DNA of 64,000 bases. Source: Flavobacterium keumense. GTDB lineage: Bacteria; Bacteroidota; Bacteroidia; Flavobacteriales; Flavobacteriaceae. The stretch is from contig NZ_CP092332.1 of NCBI RefSeq assembly GCF_029866485.1, forward strand, positions 1,612,001-1,676,000, read 5' to 3'. The notes below the pieces were generated by a model. The model ran no database searches and had not been told where the DNA came from. It was given only the letters and a program-made list of their open reading frames with translations. This document shows, piece after piece, positions 9,697 through 19,497 of the stretch; the first letter of the stretch is position 1, and every line of letters begins with the position of its first letter. Position numbers and translations under genes: made by a program.

Positions 9697-9726
9697 TTGT
9701 GCGTCTAAAAAATAGTTGTATTTTTG
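9697..9726 (+). promoter_or_regulatory. Promoter of the tandem tRNA-Glu genes
   Basis: TTG (9697-9699), exactly 19 nt, TATTTTTG (9719-9726). This is a full match to the Bacteroidota consensus, 20 bp upstream of the first tRNA. Confidence 0.8.
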
Positions 9727-9746
9727 CATCCGCATTACAGAAATGA

Positions 9747-9818
9747 GGTCCGTTCGTCTATCGGTTAGGACGCCAGGTTTTCATCCTGGTAAGGGGGGTT
9801 CGATTCCCCCACGGACTA
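9747..9818 (+). tRNA. tRNA-Glu (anticodon TTC)
   Basis: A 72-nt cloverleaf folds with acceptor GGTCCGT/ACGGACT (first pair G-U), anticodon stem CCAGG/CCTGG with loop TTTTCAT (anticodon TTC), and T arm GGGGG-TTCGATT-CCCCC. The discriminator is A and no CCA is encoded (ACA follows). Confidence 0.97.
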
Positions 9819-9864
9819 CAAAATCTGTTTGATGTATTAGTCATCCTGAACTTAGAAGGAAATT

Positions 9865-9936
9865 GGTCCGTTCGTCTATCGGTTAGGACGCCAGGTTTTC
9901 ATCCTGGTAAGGGGGGTTCGATTCCCCCACGGACTA
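9865..9936 (+). tRNA. tRNA-Glu (anticodon TTC), second identical copy
   Basis: All 72 bases are identical to the tRNA at 9747-9818, with the same TTC anticodon. The spacer between the two is 46 bp and unrelated to the flanks, so both are probably processed from one transcript. Confidence 0.97.
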
Positions 9937-9941
9937 CAAAT

Positions 9942-9949
9942 TAGTTTTG
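9942..9949 (+). promoter_or_regulatory. Possible -7 box for rpsT
   Basis: TAGTTTTG lies just after the second tRNA and matches TAnnTTTG, but no TTG is seen near -33. If used, rpsT would have a leader of roughly 150 nt. Confidence 0.3.
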
Positions 9950-10103
9950 AAATGGTTTTATGAAGCAAGTGGTAGTGTCTCTCTTCTTGTTTTATTAGTT
10001 AAAACTGAAGTGATTAGTTAAAAAAAAAAATTAATTGTGGGAGGTTTTTCTAATTTTATTTCTAATAATCAATTAGTTATTTACATTTTAAAATATACAA
10101 CAA

Positions 10104-10355
10104 ATGGCAAATCATAAGTCAGCTTTAAAAAGAATCAGAAGTAACGAAAAGAAAAGAGTATTAAATAGATACCAACACAAAACTACTCGTAATGCGATTA
10201 AAGCTTTGCGTTTGGCTACTGATAAATCAGATGCTACATCTAAATTATCTACTGTTATTTCTATGATAGATAAATTAGCGAAGAAAAATATCATTCATGA
10301 TAATAAAGCAGCTAATTTAAAATCTAAGTTAACAAAACACGTTGCTAAATTGTAA
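10104..10355 (+). CDS. rpsT: 30S ribosomal protein S20
   Basis: This 83-aa, very basic protein (MANHKSALKRIRSNEKKR...) matches the S20 family in length and in its N-terminal signature MANHKSA-KR-R. S20 binds 16S rRNA early in 30S assembly. It is monocistronic here: a hairpin terminator follows directly and typA has its own promoter. Confidence 0.97.
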   Translation: MANHKSALKRIRSNEKKRVLNRYQHKTTRNAIKALRLATDKSDATSKLSTVISMIDKLAKKNIIHDNKAANLKSKLTKHVAKL

Positions 10356-10377
10356 TTTAATTACAACACAAAATAAC

Positions 10378-10404
10378 AAAGCTTCCTTTTAGGGAGCTTT
10401 TTTT
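10378..10404 (+). terminator. Terminator after rpsT
   Basis: AAAGCTTCC pairs with GGGAGCTTT (one G-U pair), followed by a T run. Confidence 0.8.
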
Positions 10405-10455
10405 ATACCTTAAACTTTAATGAAAAGAAACAATTTTTTATCTCAAAATAAAGTG

Positions 10456-10463
10456 TACCTTTG
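10456..10463 (+). promoter_or_regulatory. typA promoter -7 box
   Basis: TACCTTTG is an exact TAnnTTTG match 20 bp before the ATG, implying a leader of about 14 nt. The -33 TTG is not obvious. Confidence 0.6.
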
Positions 10464-10482
10464 CACCCATTAAAAATTACAG

Positions 10483-12279
10483 ATGGAATCTATTAGAAAC
10501 ATTGCAATTATTGCTCACGTTGACCACGGTAAAACGACTTTGGTTGATAAAATTATGTATCACTGTCAATTATTTCGTGAAAACGAGAATACAGGCGACT
10601 TAATCCTTGATAACAACGACTTAGAGCGTGAAAGGGGAATCACAATTACCTCAAAAAACGTTTCTGTTGTTTATAAAGGAACAAAAATCAATATTATAGA
10701 TACTCCTGGTCACGCCGATTTTGGTGGTGAGGTAGAGCGTGTATTAAATATGGCTGATGGTGTTTGTTTATTGGTAGATGCTTTTGAAGGCCCAATGCCG
10801 CAAACTCGTTTTGTTTTGCAAAAAGCAATTGATCTAGGATTAAAGCCATGTGTGGTAATTAATAAAGTAGACAAAGAAAACTGTACTCCAGAAGAAGTAC
10901 ATGAAAAAGTTTTTGACTTAATGTTTGAGTTAGGAGCTACAGAAGAACAATTGGATTTCCCTACCGTGTATGGTTCTGCAAAAAACAACTGGATGTCTGA
11001 CGATTGGAAAAATCAAACAGAAAACATTGAGCCTTTATTGGATATGGTAATTGATCATGTACCTGCACCAAAAGTATCTGAGGGAACTCCTCAAATGTTA
11101 ATAACATCATTGGATTTTTCTTCTTTCACAGGACGTATCGCAATTGGTCGTTTAGAAAGAGGGGTGTTAAATGAAGGGATGCCAATTTCTTTAGTGAAAA
11201 GAGATGGAAGTATTATAAAATCAAGAATCAAAGAACTACATACTTTTGAAGGTTTAGGTCGTAAAAAAGTGCAACAAGTTATAGCTGGAGATATTTGTGC
11301 TATAGTTGGAGTAGAAGGATTTGAAATTGGGGATACAATTGCTGATTTTGAAAATCCAGAGGCTTTACAAACTATTGCAATTGATGAACCAACAATGAGT
11401 ATGTTGTTTACTATTAACGATTCTCCTTTTTTTGGTAAAGAAGGAAAATTTGTAACTTCTCGACACATTCGCGAGAGATTAACTAAAGAGTTAGAGAAAA
11501 ACTTAGCGATGAAAGTGGGCGAAACTGATTCTGCTGACAAATTCATGGTCTTTGGGCGTGGAGTATTACATCTATCAGTTCTTATTGAAACGATGAGAAG
11601 AGAAGGGTATGAGTTGCAAATTGGTCAGCCACAAGTAATTATTAAAGAGATTGATGGTGTTAAATGTGAGCCTATTGAAGAGTTAACTATTGATTTACCG
11701 GAACATCTTTCTGGTCGTGCAGTAGAATTTGTTTCTGTACGTAAAGGAGAAATGTTGAGTATGGAAGGTAAAGGAGACCGCATGGTGGTTAAATTCAATA
11801 TTCCTTCACGTGGAATTATAGGATTGCGAAATCAATTATTGACGGCAACGGCAGGAGAGGCGATTATGTCACACCGTTTCATTGGATATGAACCCTATAA
11901 AGGTGAGATTCCAGGAAGAAATAATGGATCTTTAATTTCTATGGAAAATGGAAAAGCAATTCCATATTCTATTGATAAACTACAAGATCGTGGTAAATTC
12001 TTTGTGGATCCTAATGAAGATATTTACGAAGGTCAAGTTATTGGAGAAAATTCTCGTAGCGATGATATGACGGTAAATGTAACTAAAACTAAAAAGTTAA
12101 CCAATGTACGTTCTTCAGGTGCTGATGATAAAGCAAGAATTGTTCCTGCAATTAAGTTTTCATTAGAGGAAGCATTAGAATACATTCAAAAAGATGAATA
12201 TGTTGAGGTAACACCAAAATCCTTACGTTTGCGTAAAATCTATTTATCTGAAACAGATAGAAAAAGATACAAAATCTAA
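10483..12279 (+). CDS. typA: Translational GTPase TypA/BipA
   Basis: This 598-aa protein has all G motifs of a translation-factor GTPase: G1 AHVDHGKTTL, G2 within RERGITITSKN, G3 DTPGHADFGGEVER and G4 NKVDKE. An EF-Tu-like domain II, two EF-G-like alpha/beta domains and the BipA-specific C-terminal domain (GEIPGRNNGSLISMENGKA... to KRYKI) follow. TypA/BipA acts on the 70S ribosome and assists 50S assembly and stress or cold adaptation. Length and domain order are normal for the family. Confidence 0.97.
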   Translation: MESIRNIAIIAHVDHGKTTLVDKIMYHCQLFRENENTGDLILDNNDLERERGITITSKNVSVVYKGTKINIIDTPGHADFGGEVERVLNMADGVCLLVDAFEGPMPQTRFVLQKAIDLGLKPCVVINKVDKENCTPEEVHEKVFDLMFELGATEEQLDFPTVYGSAKNNWMSDDWKNQTENIEPLLDMVIDHVPAPKVSEGTPQMLITSLDFSSFTGRIAIGRLERGVLNEGMPISLVKRDGSIIKSRIKELHTFEGLGRKKVQQVIAGDICAIVGVEGFEIGDTIADFENPEALQTIAIDEPTMSMLFTINDSPFFGKEGKFVTSRHIRERLTKELEKNLAMKVGETDSADKFMVFGRGVLHLSVLIETMRREGYELQIGQPQVIIKEIDGVKCEPIEELTIDLPEHLSGRAVEFVSVRKGEMLSMEGKGDRMVVKFNIPSRGIIGLRNQLLTATAGEAIMSHRFIGYEPYKGEIPGRNNGSLISMENGKAIPYSIDKLQDRGKFFVDPNEDIYEGQVIGENSRSDDMTVNVTKTKKLTNVRSSGADDKARIVPAIKFSLEEALEYIQKDEYVEVTPKSLRLRKIYLSETDRKRYKI

Positions 12280-12300
12280 GGATAAGTATTTAATTTATAT

Positions 12301-12333
12301 AAAAAACCACCAGCGAAAGTTGGTGGTTTTTTT
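12301..12333. terminator. Bidirectional terminator between typA and the 925-aa T9SS protein
   Basis: CCACCAGC-GAAA-GTTGGTGG forms an 8-bp stem with a GAAA tetraloop (one G-U pair), flanked by A6 on the left and T7 on the right. It can therefore stop both converging transcripts. Confidence 0.88.
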
Positions 12334-15109
12334 ATCTTTTCAAACTAAAATGTCCTTTGGTTTCTCTGCCGTCTTTTAACTTAACACTAAACCAGTAGTC
12401 GTCAGAGGGTAATTGATTTTCATTAATTGTTCCATCCCAACCTTGACTTTGAGGAGTTATTTCTTTAATGAGTTGACCAAAACGATTGAATATTCGAATG
12501 TTTTGTATTGTAAGTGACACACTGGAACCTTTAACATTCCAAAAATCATTGTAGCCATCACCATTAGGAGTAAAAAACAAAGGAGCTTCAAGAACAACTA
12601 ATTCTGAGTTTATTTGCCCACAACCATCAATATTTTCAATTATTAATTGGTGAATACCTCCAGGAATATTTTCAAATATTGGATTGTTTTGAAATGGAGT
12701 TGAGGTGCCGTCTTCGAAAATAATTTTATATCGATAAGCAGCAGCATTGTCTAATATTACAATGACTTGATTATTTTTTTGTAAATCTTTAATTTGTAAT
12801 GAATTGATTCTTGCGAGTTTAGATAATGTAAGGGTTATATTTCGAGTTGCTTTGCAACCTAGATTATTAGTAATAGTTACATTGTATTTTCCTTCTTTAT
12901 TTGTTCTAATTGTAGGAGAAGTTTCGTTAGTATTCCATAAATAAGTAAAATCATTTTCAGTTGCAGGAAAAATAATACCAGCATCTAATACCGCAAAATT
13001 ATTTGAGCCTTCACATACTATTTTATTTTCAGACAGAGCTACCGAAGGACTTGGATCTACATTAATATCAAATTGGCCAGTACCAAAACAGCCATCTTCA
13101 TTTTCAGCTCGTATGAATATAGTTTTTGAACTAGATGTATATGTTTTTCCTAGTGGATTTATTCCTAAATCGGCATCATTTTTACTTGAATAGTAGGTCA
13201 AAATTACATTTTGAGGTAAATTGAGTTCATTTCGGATTTGCAATGTCTTATTTTCTAAATCAAATTCAGCTTTATTATTGCCATTGGTGCATGCATGTAA
13301 GACTGAAGGTAATAGTGTGATATTTGGATTTGCATGAAGCATTATATTTTGTATGCTGTAACATGATCCAGAAGGGAGTACTAATTTTGCATATATTATT
13401 TCATTAGGGATACTATTTCTGTAGATAGGATTTAAAGCATTTAAATTATTTTTATCTTCATTAGCTTCTGAAATAGATTTGTAATAATAAATTTCAATAT
13501 CTGTTTGTCCGGTACGTAAAAAATCATTTGCTAAATCAAGATTAAAACTAGCAAGTCCATCGGTTGAATTATTGTCTTGAGTATCACATTGAATTAATTT
13601 ATATGGAGTAGAAGTTGTTTTGGGGCTATTATATATTGTTATGGTTTTTTCTATAGGTTCTCTTTCCTCGCCATTAACCGTTTTTATTAATGTTACTTTA
13701 TAGTCTCCTGGACTAAGATAAGTGTGGTAAGCATCTTTATTGTTAGAAGTAGTTCCATCCCCGAAATTCCAAACTACAGAATCAACTGTTTCTGTTGAAT
13801 TAATATAAAAATGGGTAGCTTGGCCCAAGCAATTACGTTCATAGTTAAAGCTATATAGAAATAAAGAAGTAATAAATGGCGGTAATCCTAAATGTACGAT
13901 TCTATTTTTTAAATCAATTTGATTTTGTAGATAGTTGCAATTTAATCCATCTAGTTCAGGATTATTAATTACAGAGATTTTATCATATCCATCCTGCAAA
14001 ACAGGATAACCTGATCGGTATATTTTTTCATCTATTGCTAGTTGTAAAGCACCTGCAACATTATATGAATTATTGATTTCGATTTTAGAATTTATAATAT
14101 TATCACTTTTTAAATTGTATTGAAATAACGAACTTCCTTGACTAATACCTTCAATATCAAATGAGTTGGTGGTCACATATAATTTTTTTGATTTTGCAGA
14201 AAATTCTACTCCATACGGATTTGATCCACTTAAAATAGTTATTCCATTGTTTACGTTACCTGTAGCAGTGTTGAAATCGAATAGCCAAACATTTCCAGTA
14301 TTCCTTCTGACTTCTCCTTTTGGACCTAATTCGTTATTTGGTTTCGATGAAGAATTTACAATAGCTAATTTTGTACCGTTTGGAGAGGTCTTTAGGTATC
14401 CAATAGCATTTGAATGATAACCTCCAAGCATTACATTCATGGGGGTACTCGATTTTACAGGAGTTTTATTTACTCCAGTATTAGTTATTTTGAACGCATA
14501 AAAAGTATCTAAAAAATGAGTTATTACCCAAAAAGACACTCCATCTGCATGTTGTACTGCGGTTATTTTTTCTGAACATTTAAATTTTAATTCTTCTGTG
14601 TCTTCAGGATTGTAAGTAATTAAATGGATATTTTTTTCAGTAATAGGAATATCTCCTAATCCATTGTTTAATCTTAAATCAACTTGCGAATAATTTAATC
14701 CATTATTAGGGGGATCCTCGTCATTTAAAGGATCGTTGTCAACATTTTCGGCAAGAGGTTGGTCAACAGTAAATATGTAATAAACAAATGGATTATTTGG
14801 TTTAGGAACTATTATAGCAGATTGCGTACTTGAAACATGACCTAATAAGCCTGAACCATTAGGCATCACCTGATGTAATTTGTTATAAACAGTTGATCCG
14901 TCAGTATAAAATAGGATATTTCCATTTTTATCTGAAATACTAGCACATCCTTCACGTGTGATTAATTTTCCGTTTAATAAACCAACAGGAGTTCCAGAGT
15001 TGAAGTCTAAACCTGCTTTATCTCCAAAATACCATACTGCAGCTTCTTTTTGAGCAAAAGAATTGCCGAAAAAGAAAATCATGACTAATAGTAGGAGCTT
15101 TTTTTTCAT
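12332..15109 (-). CDS. T9SS type B cargo protein with PKD domain
   Basis: This 925-aa secreted protein has a signal peptide ending FGNSFAQ. The N-terminal ~420 residues resemble a beta-propeller-like region (repeated 'KTSPNGTKLAIVNSS', 'NPYGVEFSAKSKKLYVTT' strands). A PKD domain follows near residues 440-495 (VWNFGDGT...HTYLSPGDYKVTL). Ig-like segments lead to the C-terminal gliding-motility-associated/type B sorting domain from about residue 840 ([14 protein letters not shown] ... QGWDGTIN ... GHFSLKR). That domain directs export by the type IX system and attachment to the cell surface. It is the last of three such genes in tandem. An adhesin-like role is inferred, not shown. Confidence 0.9.
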   Translation of the reverse strand: MKKKLLLLVMIFFFGNSFAQKEAAVWYFGDKAGLDFNSGTPVGLLNGKLITREGCASISDKNGNILFYTDGSTVYNKLHQVMPNGSGLLGHVSSTQSAIIVPKPNNPFVYYIFTVDQPLAENVDNDPLNDEDPPNNGLNYSQVDLRLNNGLGDIPITEKNIHLITYNPEDTEELKFKCSEKITAVQHADGVSFWVITHFLDTFYAFKITNTGVNKTPVKSSTPMNVMLGGYHSNAIGYLKTSPNGTKLAIVNSSSKPNNELGPKGEVRRNTGNVWLFDFNTATGNVNNGITILSGSNPYGVEFSAKSKKLYVTTNSFDIEGISQGSSLFQYNLKSDNIINSKIEINNSYNVAGALQLAIDEKIYRSGYPVLQDGYDKISVINNPELDGLNCNYLQNQIDLKNRIVHLGLPPFITSLFLYSFNYERNCLGQATHFYINSTETVDSVVWNFGDGTTSNNKDAYHTYLSPGDYKVTLIKTVNGEEREPIEKTITIYNSPKTTSTPYKLIQCDTQDNNSTDGLASFNLDLANDFLRTGQTDIEIYYYKSISEANEDKNNLNALNPIYRNSIPNEIIYAKLVLPSGSCYSIQNIMLHANPNITLLPSVLHACTNGNNKAEFDLENKTLQIRNELNLPQNVILTYYSSKNDADLGINPLGKTYTSSSKTIFIRAENEDGCFGTGQFDINVDPSPSVALSENKIVCEGSNNFAVLDAGIIFPATENDFTYLWNTNETSPTIRTNKEGKYNVTITNNLGCKATRNITLTLSKLARINSLQIKDLQKNNQVIVILDNAAAYRYKIIFEDGTSTPFQNNPIFENIPGGIHQLIIENIDGCGQINSELVVLEAPLFFTPNGDGYNDFWNVKGSSVSLTIQNIRIFNRFGQLIKEITPQSQGWDGTINENQLPSDDYWFSVKLKDGRETKGHFSLKR

Positions 15110-15143
15110 GAATATAGTTTAAATCTTCAGAATTATATAAATA

Positions 15144-18100
15144 TTATCGTTGTAAACTAAAGTGTCCTTTTGCTTCTCTGCCGTCTTCTAATTTAAGTGT
15201 AAACCAATAATCATCGGCAGGTAGTGGAGCTCCGTTGATAGTACCGTCCCAACCTTGGCTAGAAGGTAGTATTTGTTTCATTAATTTGCCATACCTGTCA
15301 AAAATATAGATGATAGATTTTGAACTAAAATTAGCATTAACACCTTTTATATTCCAATAATCATTAAATCCATCGCCATTAGGAGTGAAAAATTTTGGTA
15401 CACCAATAACGGCTATAGTTTTACTTACTGTACCACAACCATTTTTATCAGTAACAAAAATTTCATGAATTCCAGCAGTAACATTCTCAAATCGATTTGA
15501 ATTTTGAAAAGGTCCTAATGGAGCGTCTAAACTGTATTCGTAGAGCCCTTTTCCTGAAGCGTTTACAGTAACAGAATTTAAATCTGTTAAATCAACAATA
15601 TCAATGCTATTAATTGTAGCCACATCAGAAGCGTTTACTTGAATAATTCGTGTTCTATAACAGCCTGAATGTGTACTCACTGTAACAGAGTAGGTTCCTT
15701 TTGTATTTACATTTAAAGTAGGGTTGCTCTCTGCAGGTAAAACAGTACCATCTTTTGACCAAGTATATGTGTAATTGGTAGTTGGTGAACCATCAGTAAT
15801 TCCAGCGTTGAGTTCTACAAAGAATGTAGGAAGATTGGAGCATACTAATTGATTATCTAATCCATTGCTATTAGTATTTATATTGGGCTTGGGATTTACA
15901 ATTAATTTAATATGAGGGCCTAAACCATAACAAGAATTATCCAAAATGCTTTCTACTCTTACCCAGATATCTTGCTGATTGGGGTAGCCTGAATTTCTAT
16001 AATTAGAAGTGTTTGTAATTTCATTAGTTTCTGCCAAAGCATCTGCCTCATTTGGATAGTATTTGATGGTATAATTTGTTAAAGGTGGAATTAAAAAACT
16101 TTGAATATCAGAAGTAACACTGCTAAAGTCAAATTTTGAAATTCCATCAGTATCTGTACTTATTGTAGCAATATCATCATCACAGTCTTGAAATTCTCGT
16201 TTGAAAGTCGTTGGGATTTGGGTAGAAGAAACAATTAAATTTATTTCTGATACACTAAAACAACCGTATGGATTTTCAACTCTAACCCAAATTTTTCTTG
16301 AATTTGAAGTAAAGGCTAGAGGAGTATTGATTAGAGCGGTATTATCTTTTGTTTGAGCACCAATCAATGAAGTATAATAGAAAAACGTCTCTGAACTATA
16401 ATTTGCAGATATAAAGTTATTTTTTTCTGTTAAATTAAAATCAGAAACGCCATCAGAATTATCATCACATTGTTTTAAATCAATGGAAGATGCTAATGTA
16501 GGAAGTGCATAAACAGTCAAAGTAGCAGGATTAGAAATTAATCCGCAACTATTTCCTGATTTATTTAATTGAACACGGTATTGAAAACCGTTCATTGAAT
16601 TGATTACTCTCGTGATAGTGAGAGTATTTGATGTAACTCCAGAATAAGTGGTGTTATTTGTGATATTGTTCCAATGAATACCATCAGTAGATAATTGCCA
16701 TTGATAAGTATTGCCACCATTGTCAACTAAAGTAACTGAGGAATTTTGGAGTTCACAGGTTGGAGCTATTTGTGGTTGTGTACTGATGCTGATTGGGGCT
16801 GCTATGGTATAGTTTATATTGGGATTAATGTATCCATTGCTACTTATTACTACTCCGTTAGAATTTATAGTTGGCGGAATACTGTTTCCAAGAGTGGCAT
16901 TTGTATTGCCCAAATACCCAGCTTCTATTACATCTGAGCAACCATCATTATCACTGTCTAATTCTCTGTAATTTTTAATTCCATCACCATCAATATCAGG
17001 GTTGGTTGCATTGGTTCCTGATTCGTCTAAATCATAGATTCCGTCATTATCAGTGTCCAAATCCAAATAATCTGGAATGGTATCATTATCAGTGTCTAGT
17101 GGTATAGTACCTGATCCAAAAACATCAAAAAGTCCGTCTTTATTATTGTCAAGATTAGAAACGGATGTAAAAATATTAGGGAGTGATTCTGTTGTGTCAG
17201 TTATACCATCATTATCGCTATCTAAATCGAGTTGATCAGCAATTGAGTCACCATCGGTATCCTTGGGAAGGCAAGTAGCTATTATTGAAAAAGTAGCTTT
17301 GTTATTTGTGCTATCGGATAAATTTTTATGAGTAAATGTTAACGAATTAGTTATGTACGTATGAAAACTGAAGGTGCCAGTACCCGCTGTGAGAGGTGTG
17401 ATGCTATTTAGTCGAAAACTAATCTCAAATGAAGAATATTGAGTTACTCCACTTTCAAAAATACCATCATAATTTGTATCAATTAATAACTGATTGTTTG
17501 GGTTTAAAACGGTAATTGTCTTATCATTGTCTGATTTTATACTGAATTCTCCATCGGAGGTAATTAAATCAGTATTATTAGCAGAATCTACATAGTTTAT
17601 AGCTAAAGAAATAGGTTTAGCAAAATTAATACTGTATTCTAACGTGTTTCCTTTTCCGGCAGGGACTTCGCTAATAAAATCACCATTTGTTTTACCAGTA
17701 AAAGGTGTAATAACAGCAGAATTATTTAAAGACAATGTATTGATACTTGTTGAAAAAGTAGTACTATACCCCATTTTAGTTACTATGCCAGTAGTAGAAT
17801 CTATACCCATATCTCCGTATGATTCAGTACAATTTGTAATTCCGTCATTATCATTGTCTAAATCGATATTATCAAAAACGGAATCATTATCTAAATCTGT
17901 CGGACAATTGCTTATGGGAATTTTATCAGACAATGTGTTAGTGCTACAGCTAGGAATACTTCTTTTAACTTGATAATATCCTGCTTCTGAAGGAGTAAAA
18001 GTATCTCCCGTAGCACCTGTTATAATGGCGTCATTTTTTAACCATTGGAAAGTATAATCAGGGTCAGGAGTGGTCTTTAATGTGATATTAGGAATACAAC

Positions 18101-19475
18101 TGCCAGAAATTGAAGTTGAATTTTCTATTGTTAATTCAGGTTTTAAATCAAAACCTGAATAATAACCACCATAAGTAGCATAAACATTTGTTCCGTAATA
18201 GGATACATAAACTTGTTTCGTTGATTTTACACTAACATTTCCTGAAAGTCCATTAATAGAATAAAAGACAAAATTAGGGTTTCCATTAATGGTTATTGGG
18301 TTTGTAACGGGAGTATTATTTACTAAAACTCCTGCACCAGTTTCGGTTACAATATTGACAGTGCCATCATAAGTTTTGGAACCTATTTTATCTATTTGAG
18401 GAATATTATCTACAATTTTAGGAGTAGAACAGTTGAGTGGAGGTACAAAAAACAAATTTTGGTTTGCATTGGATGATGTTCCTCCAATGCTCTGATAAGC
18501 AAAAACTTTTTTTGAAGAGGATATGTATAAATTATTGTTCAAAAATGCACTTCCGTCAAAAATATAATATTGTCCACCCTGAAGAGTTGTAATAGGGCTA
18601 GTACTCCCGTTTGCATAAATTTCGGTATTATCTTCGTCAGCAATAAGTAGTGCACGTTCTAGTACGGTAGTTCCAAGACCTTTTATAAAAATATATTCTT
18701 TGCCAATTTTATCCGTTCCAACAATTTGATCAAAACCTACATCTCTTCCAGCTCCTGAAGCAGTGGAGGGATCATTTGTTCCACCAAACGAACCACTATT
18801 TACAACGACATCTTTATTAGATTCAATTAATGCACCAATAAGGTTACTTCCTGTATTGCCATTAATAGCTAAAATGTAACTTTCGTTTTTATTAAGATTG
18901 ATTGTAATAGGTCCATTATAAGTAGTGTTATTAGCAAATAAAGTACCATTCGTTATATTTGAAATAGTAATCGTTGTATTATTTTCTGTAGCTAAAATGG
19001 AAAAAAAGTTGAGTAGTCCTACTATTGTAGAAGAATTGAGCATTGCACCAGCTCGAAAGCGTTTACCTAAAGCGCTATTTCCTTTACAAACAAGCCCTCC
19101 AGCTTGTGCAAAATTACCTACATTTGTTCTTACACTGGTATAAACCAGTCCTTCACTTTCAATGATAAATCCTTTGTTTGTTACAATTCCAGTTGAGATA
19201 CTAGGTACAAATAATTGCGTCGCGTCTCCAGAACCAATCAAGTGAATATAAGGAGTAGTTTTATTTACCCAACCTGAAATTGTAGAACCTCCTATTTGAA
19301 TGATTTTGAAGTTTACATTGCTTACACTTGGAGTAGAAATATAAATATAGTGATCTTGTGGTAATGTGGTTGTTGCACTATTAGATGTTATTGGCGGAAT
19401 ATAATGTGTTTTACTAAATTGCGCTACACAATTTATAGAATAAAAAAGTAAAAATAAAAGTGGTATTTTTTTCAT
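15144..19475 (-). CDS. Large T9SS type B surface protein with IgGFc-binding-like domain and TSP3-type Asp repeats
   Basis: This 1443-aa protein has a signal peptide (cleavage after CVAQ). Residues ~130-440 resemble the IgGFc-binding N-terminal domain: repeated '[11 protein letters not shown]', '[26 protein letters not shown]' and '[11 protein letters not shown]' motifs. Acidic TSP3-like Ca2+-binding repeats (DxDxDGxxDxxDxD) occur near residue 530 and from about 738 to 850. Ig-like domains follow, then a type B sorting domain ([14 protein letters not shown] ... GHFSLQR). It is secreted through T9SS and probably displayed on the surface; Ca2+ would stiffen the repeats. Its ligand is unknown. 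It lies 34 bp upstream of the 925-aa gene. Confidence 0.9.
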   Translation of the reverse strand: MKKIPLLFLLFYSINCVAQFSKTHYIPPITSNSATTTLPQDHYIYISTPSVSNVNFKIIQIGGSTISGWVNKTTPYIHLIGSGDATQLFVPSISTGIVTNKGFIIESEGLVYTSVRTNVGNFAQAGGLVCKGNSALGKRFRAGAMLNSSTIVGLLNFFSILATENNTTITISNITNGTLFANNTTYNGPITINLNKNESYILAINGNTGSNLIGALIESNKDVVVNSGSFGGTNDPSTASGAGRDVGFDQIVGTDKIGKEYIFIKGLGTTVLERALLIADEDNTEIYANGSTSPITTLQGGQYYIFDGSAFLNNNLYISSSKKVFAYQSIGGTSSNANQNLFFVPPLNCSTPKIVDNIPQIDKIGSKTYDGTVNIVTETGAGVLVNNTPVTNPITINGNPNFVFYSINGLSGNVSVKSTKQVYVSYYGTNVYATYGGYYSGFDLKPELTIENSTSISGSCIPNITLKTTPDPDYTFQWLKNDAIITGATGDTFTPSEAGYYQVKRSIPSCSTNTLSDKIPISNCPTDLDNDSVFDNIDLDNDNDGITNCTESYGDMGIDSTTGIVTKMGYSTTFSTSINTLSLNNSAVITPFTGKTNGDFISEVPAGKGNTLEYSINFAKPISLAINYVDSANNTDLITSDGEFSIKSDNDKTITVLNPNNQLLIDTNYDGIFESGVTQYSSFEISFRLNSITPLTAGTGTFSFHTYITNSLTFTHKNLSDSTNNKATFSIIATCLPKDTDGDSIADQLDLDSDNDGITDTTESLPNIFTSVSNLDNNKDGLFDVFGSGTIPLDTDNDTIPDYLDLDTDNDGIYDLDESGTNATNPDIDGDGIKNYRELDSDNDGCSDVIEAGYLGNTNATLGNSIPPTINSNGVVISSNGYINPNINYTIAAPISISTQPQIAPTCELQNSSVTLVDNGGNTYQWQLSTDGIHWNNITNNTTYSGVTSNTLTITRVINSMNGFQYRVQLNKSGNSCGLISNPATLTVYALPTLASSIDLKQCDDNSDGVSDFNLTEKNNFISANYSSETFFYYTSLIGAQTKDNTALINTPLAFTSNSRKIWVRVENPYGCFSVSEINLIVSSTQIPTTFKREFQDCDDDIATISTDTDGISKFDFSSVTSDIQSFLIPPLTNYTIKYYPNEADALAETNEITNTSNYRNSGYPNQQDIWVRVESILDNSCYGLGPHIKLIVNPKPNINTNSNGLDNQLVCSNLPTFFVELNAGITDGSPTTNYTYTWSKDGTVLPAESNPTLNVNTKGTYSVTVSTHSGCYRTRIIQVNASDVATINSIDIVDLTDLNSVTVNASGKGLYEYSLDAPLGPFQNSNRFENVTAGIHEIFVTDKNGCGTVSKTIAVIGVPKFFTPNGDGFNDYWNIKGVNANFSSKSIIYIFDRYGKLMKQILPSSQGWDGTINGAPLPADDYWFTLKLEDGREAKGHFSLQR

Positions 19476-19497
19476 TGGCTAAAAATAACAAAAAAAA

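Noticed and set aside
11091..11546. 151-aa minus-strand frame inside typA
   Set aside because: Fully within an intact, highly conserved gene; shadow of its codon pattern.
17644..17973. 109-aa plus-strand frame within the 1443-aa T9SS gene
   Set aside because: Opposite to a long coding frame with recognisable domains and no promoter.
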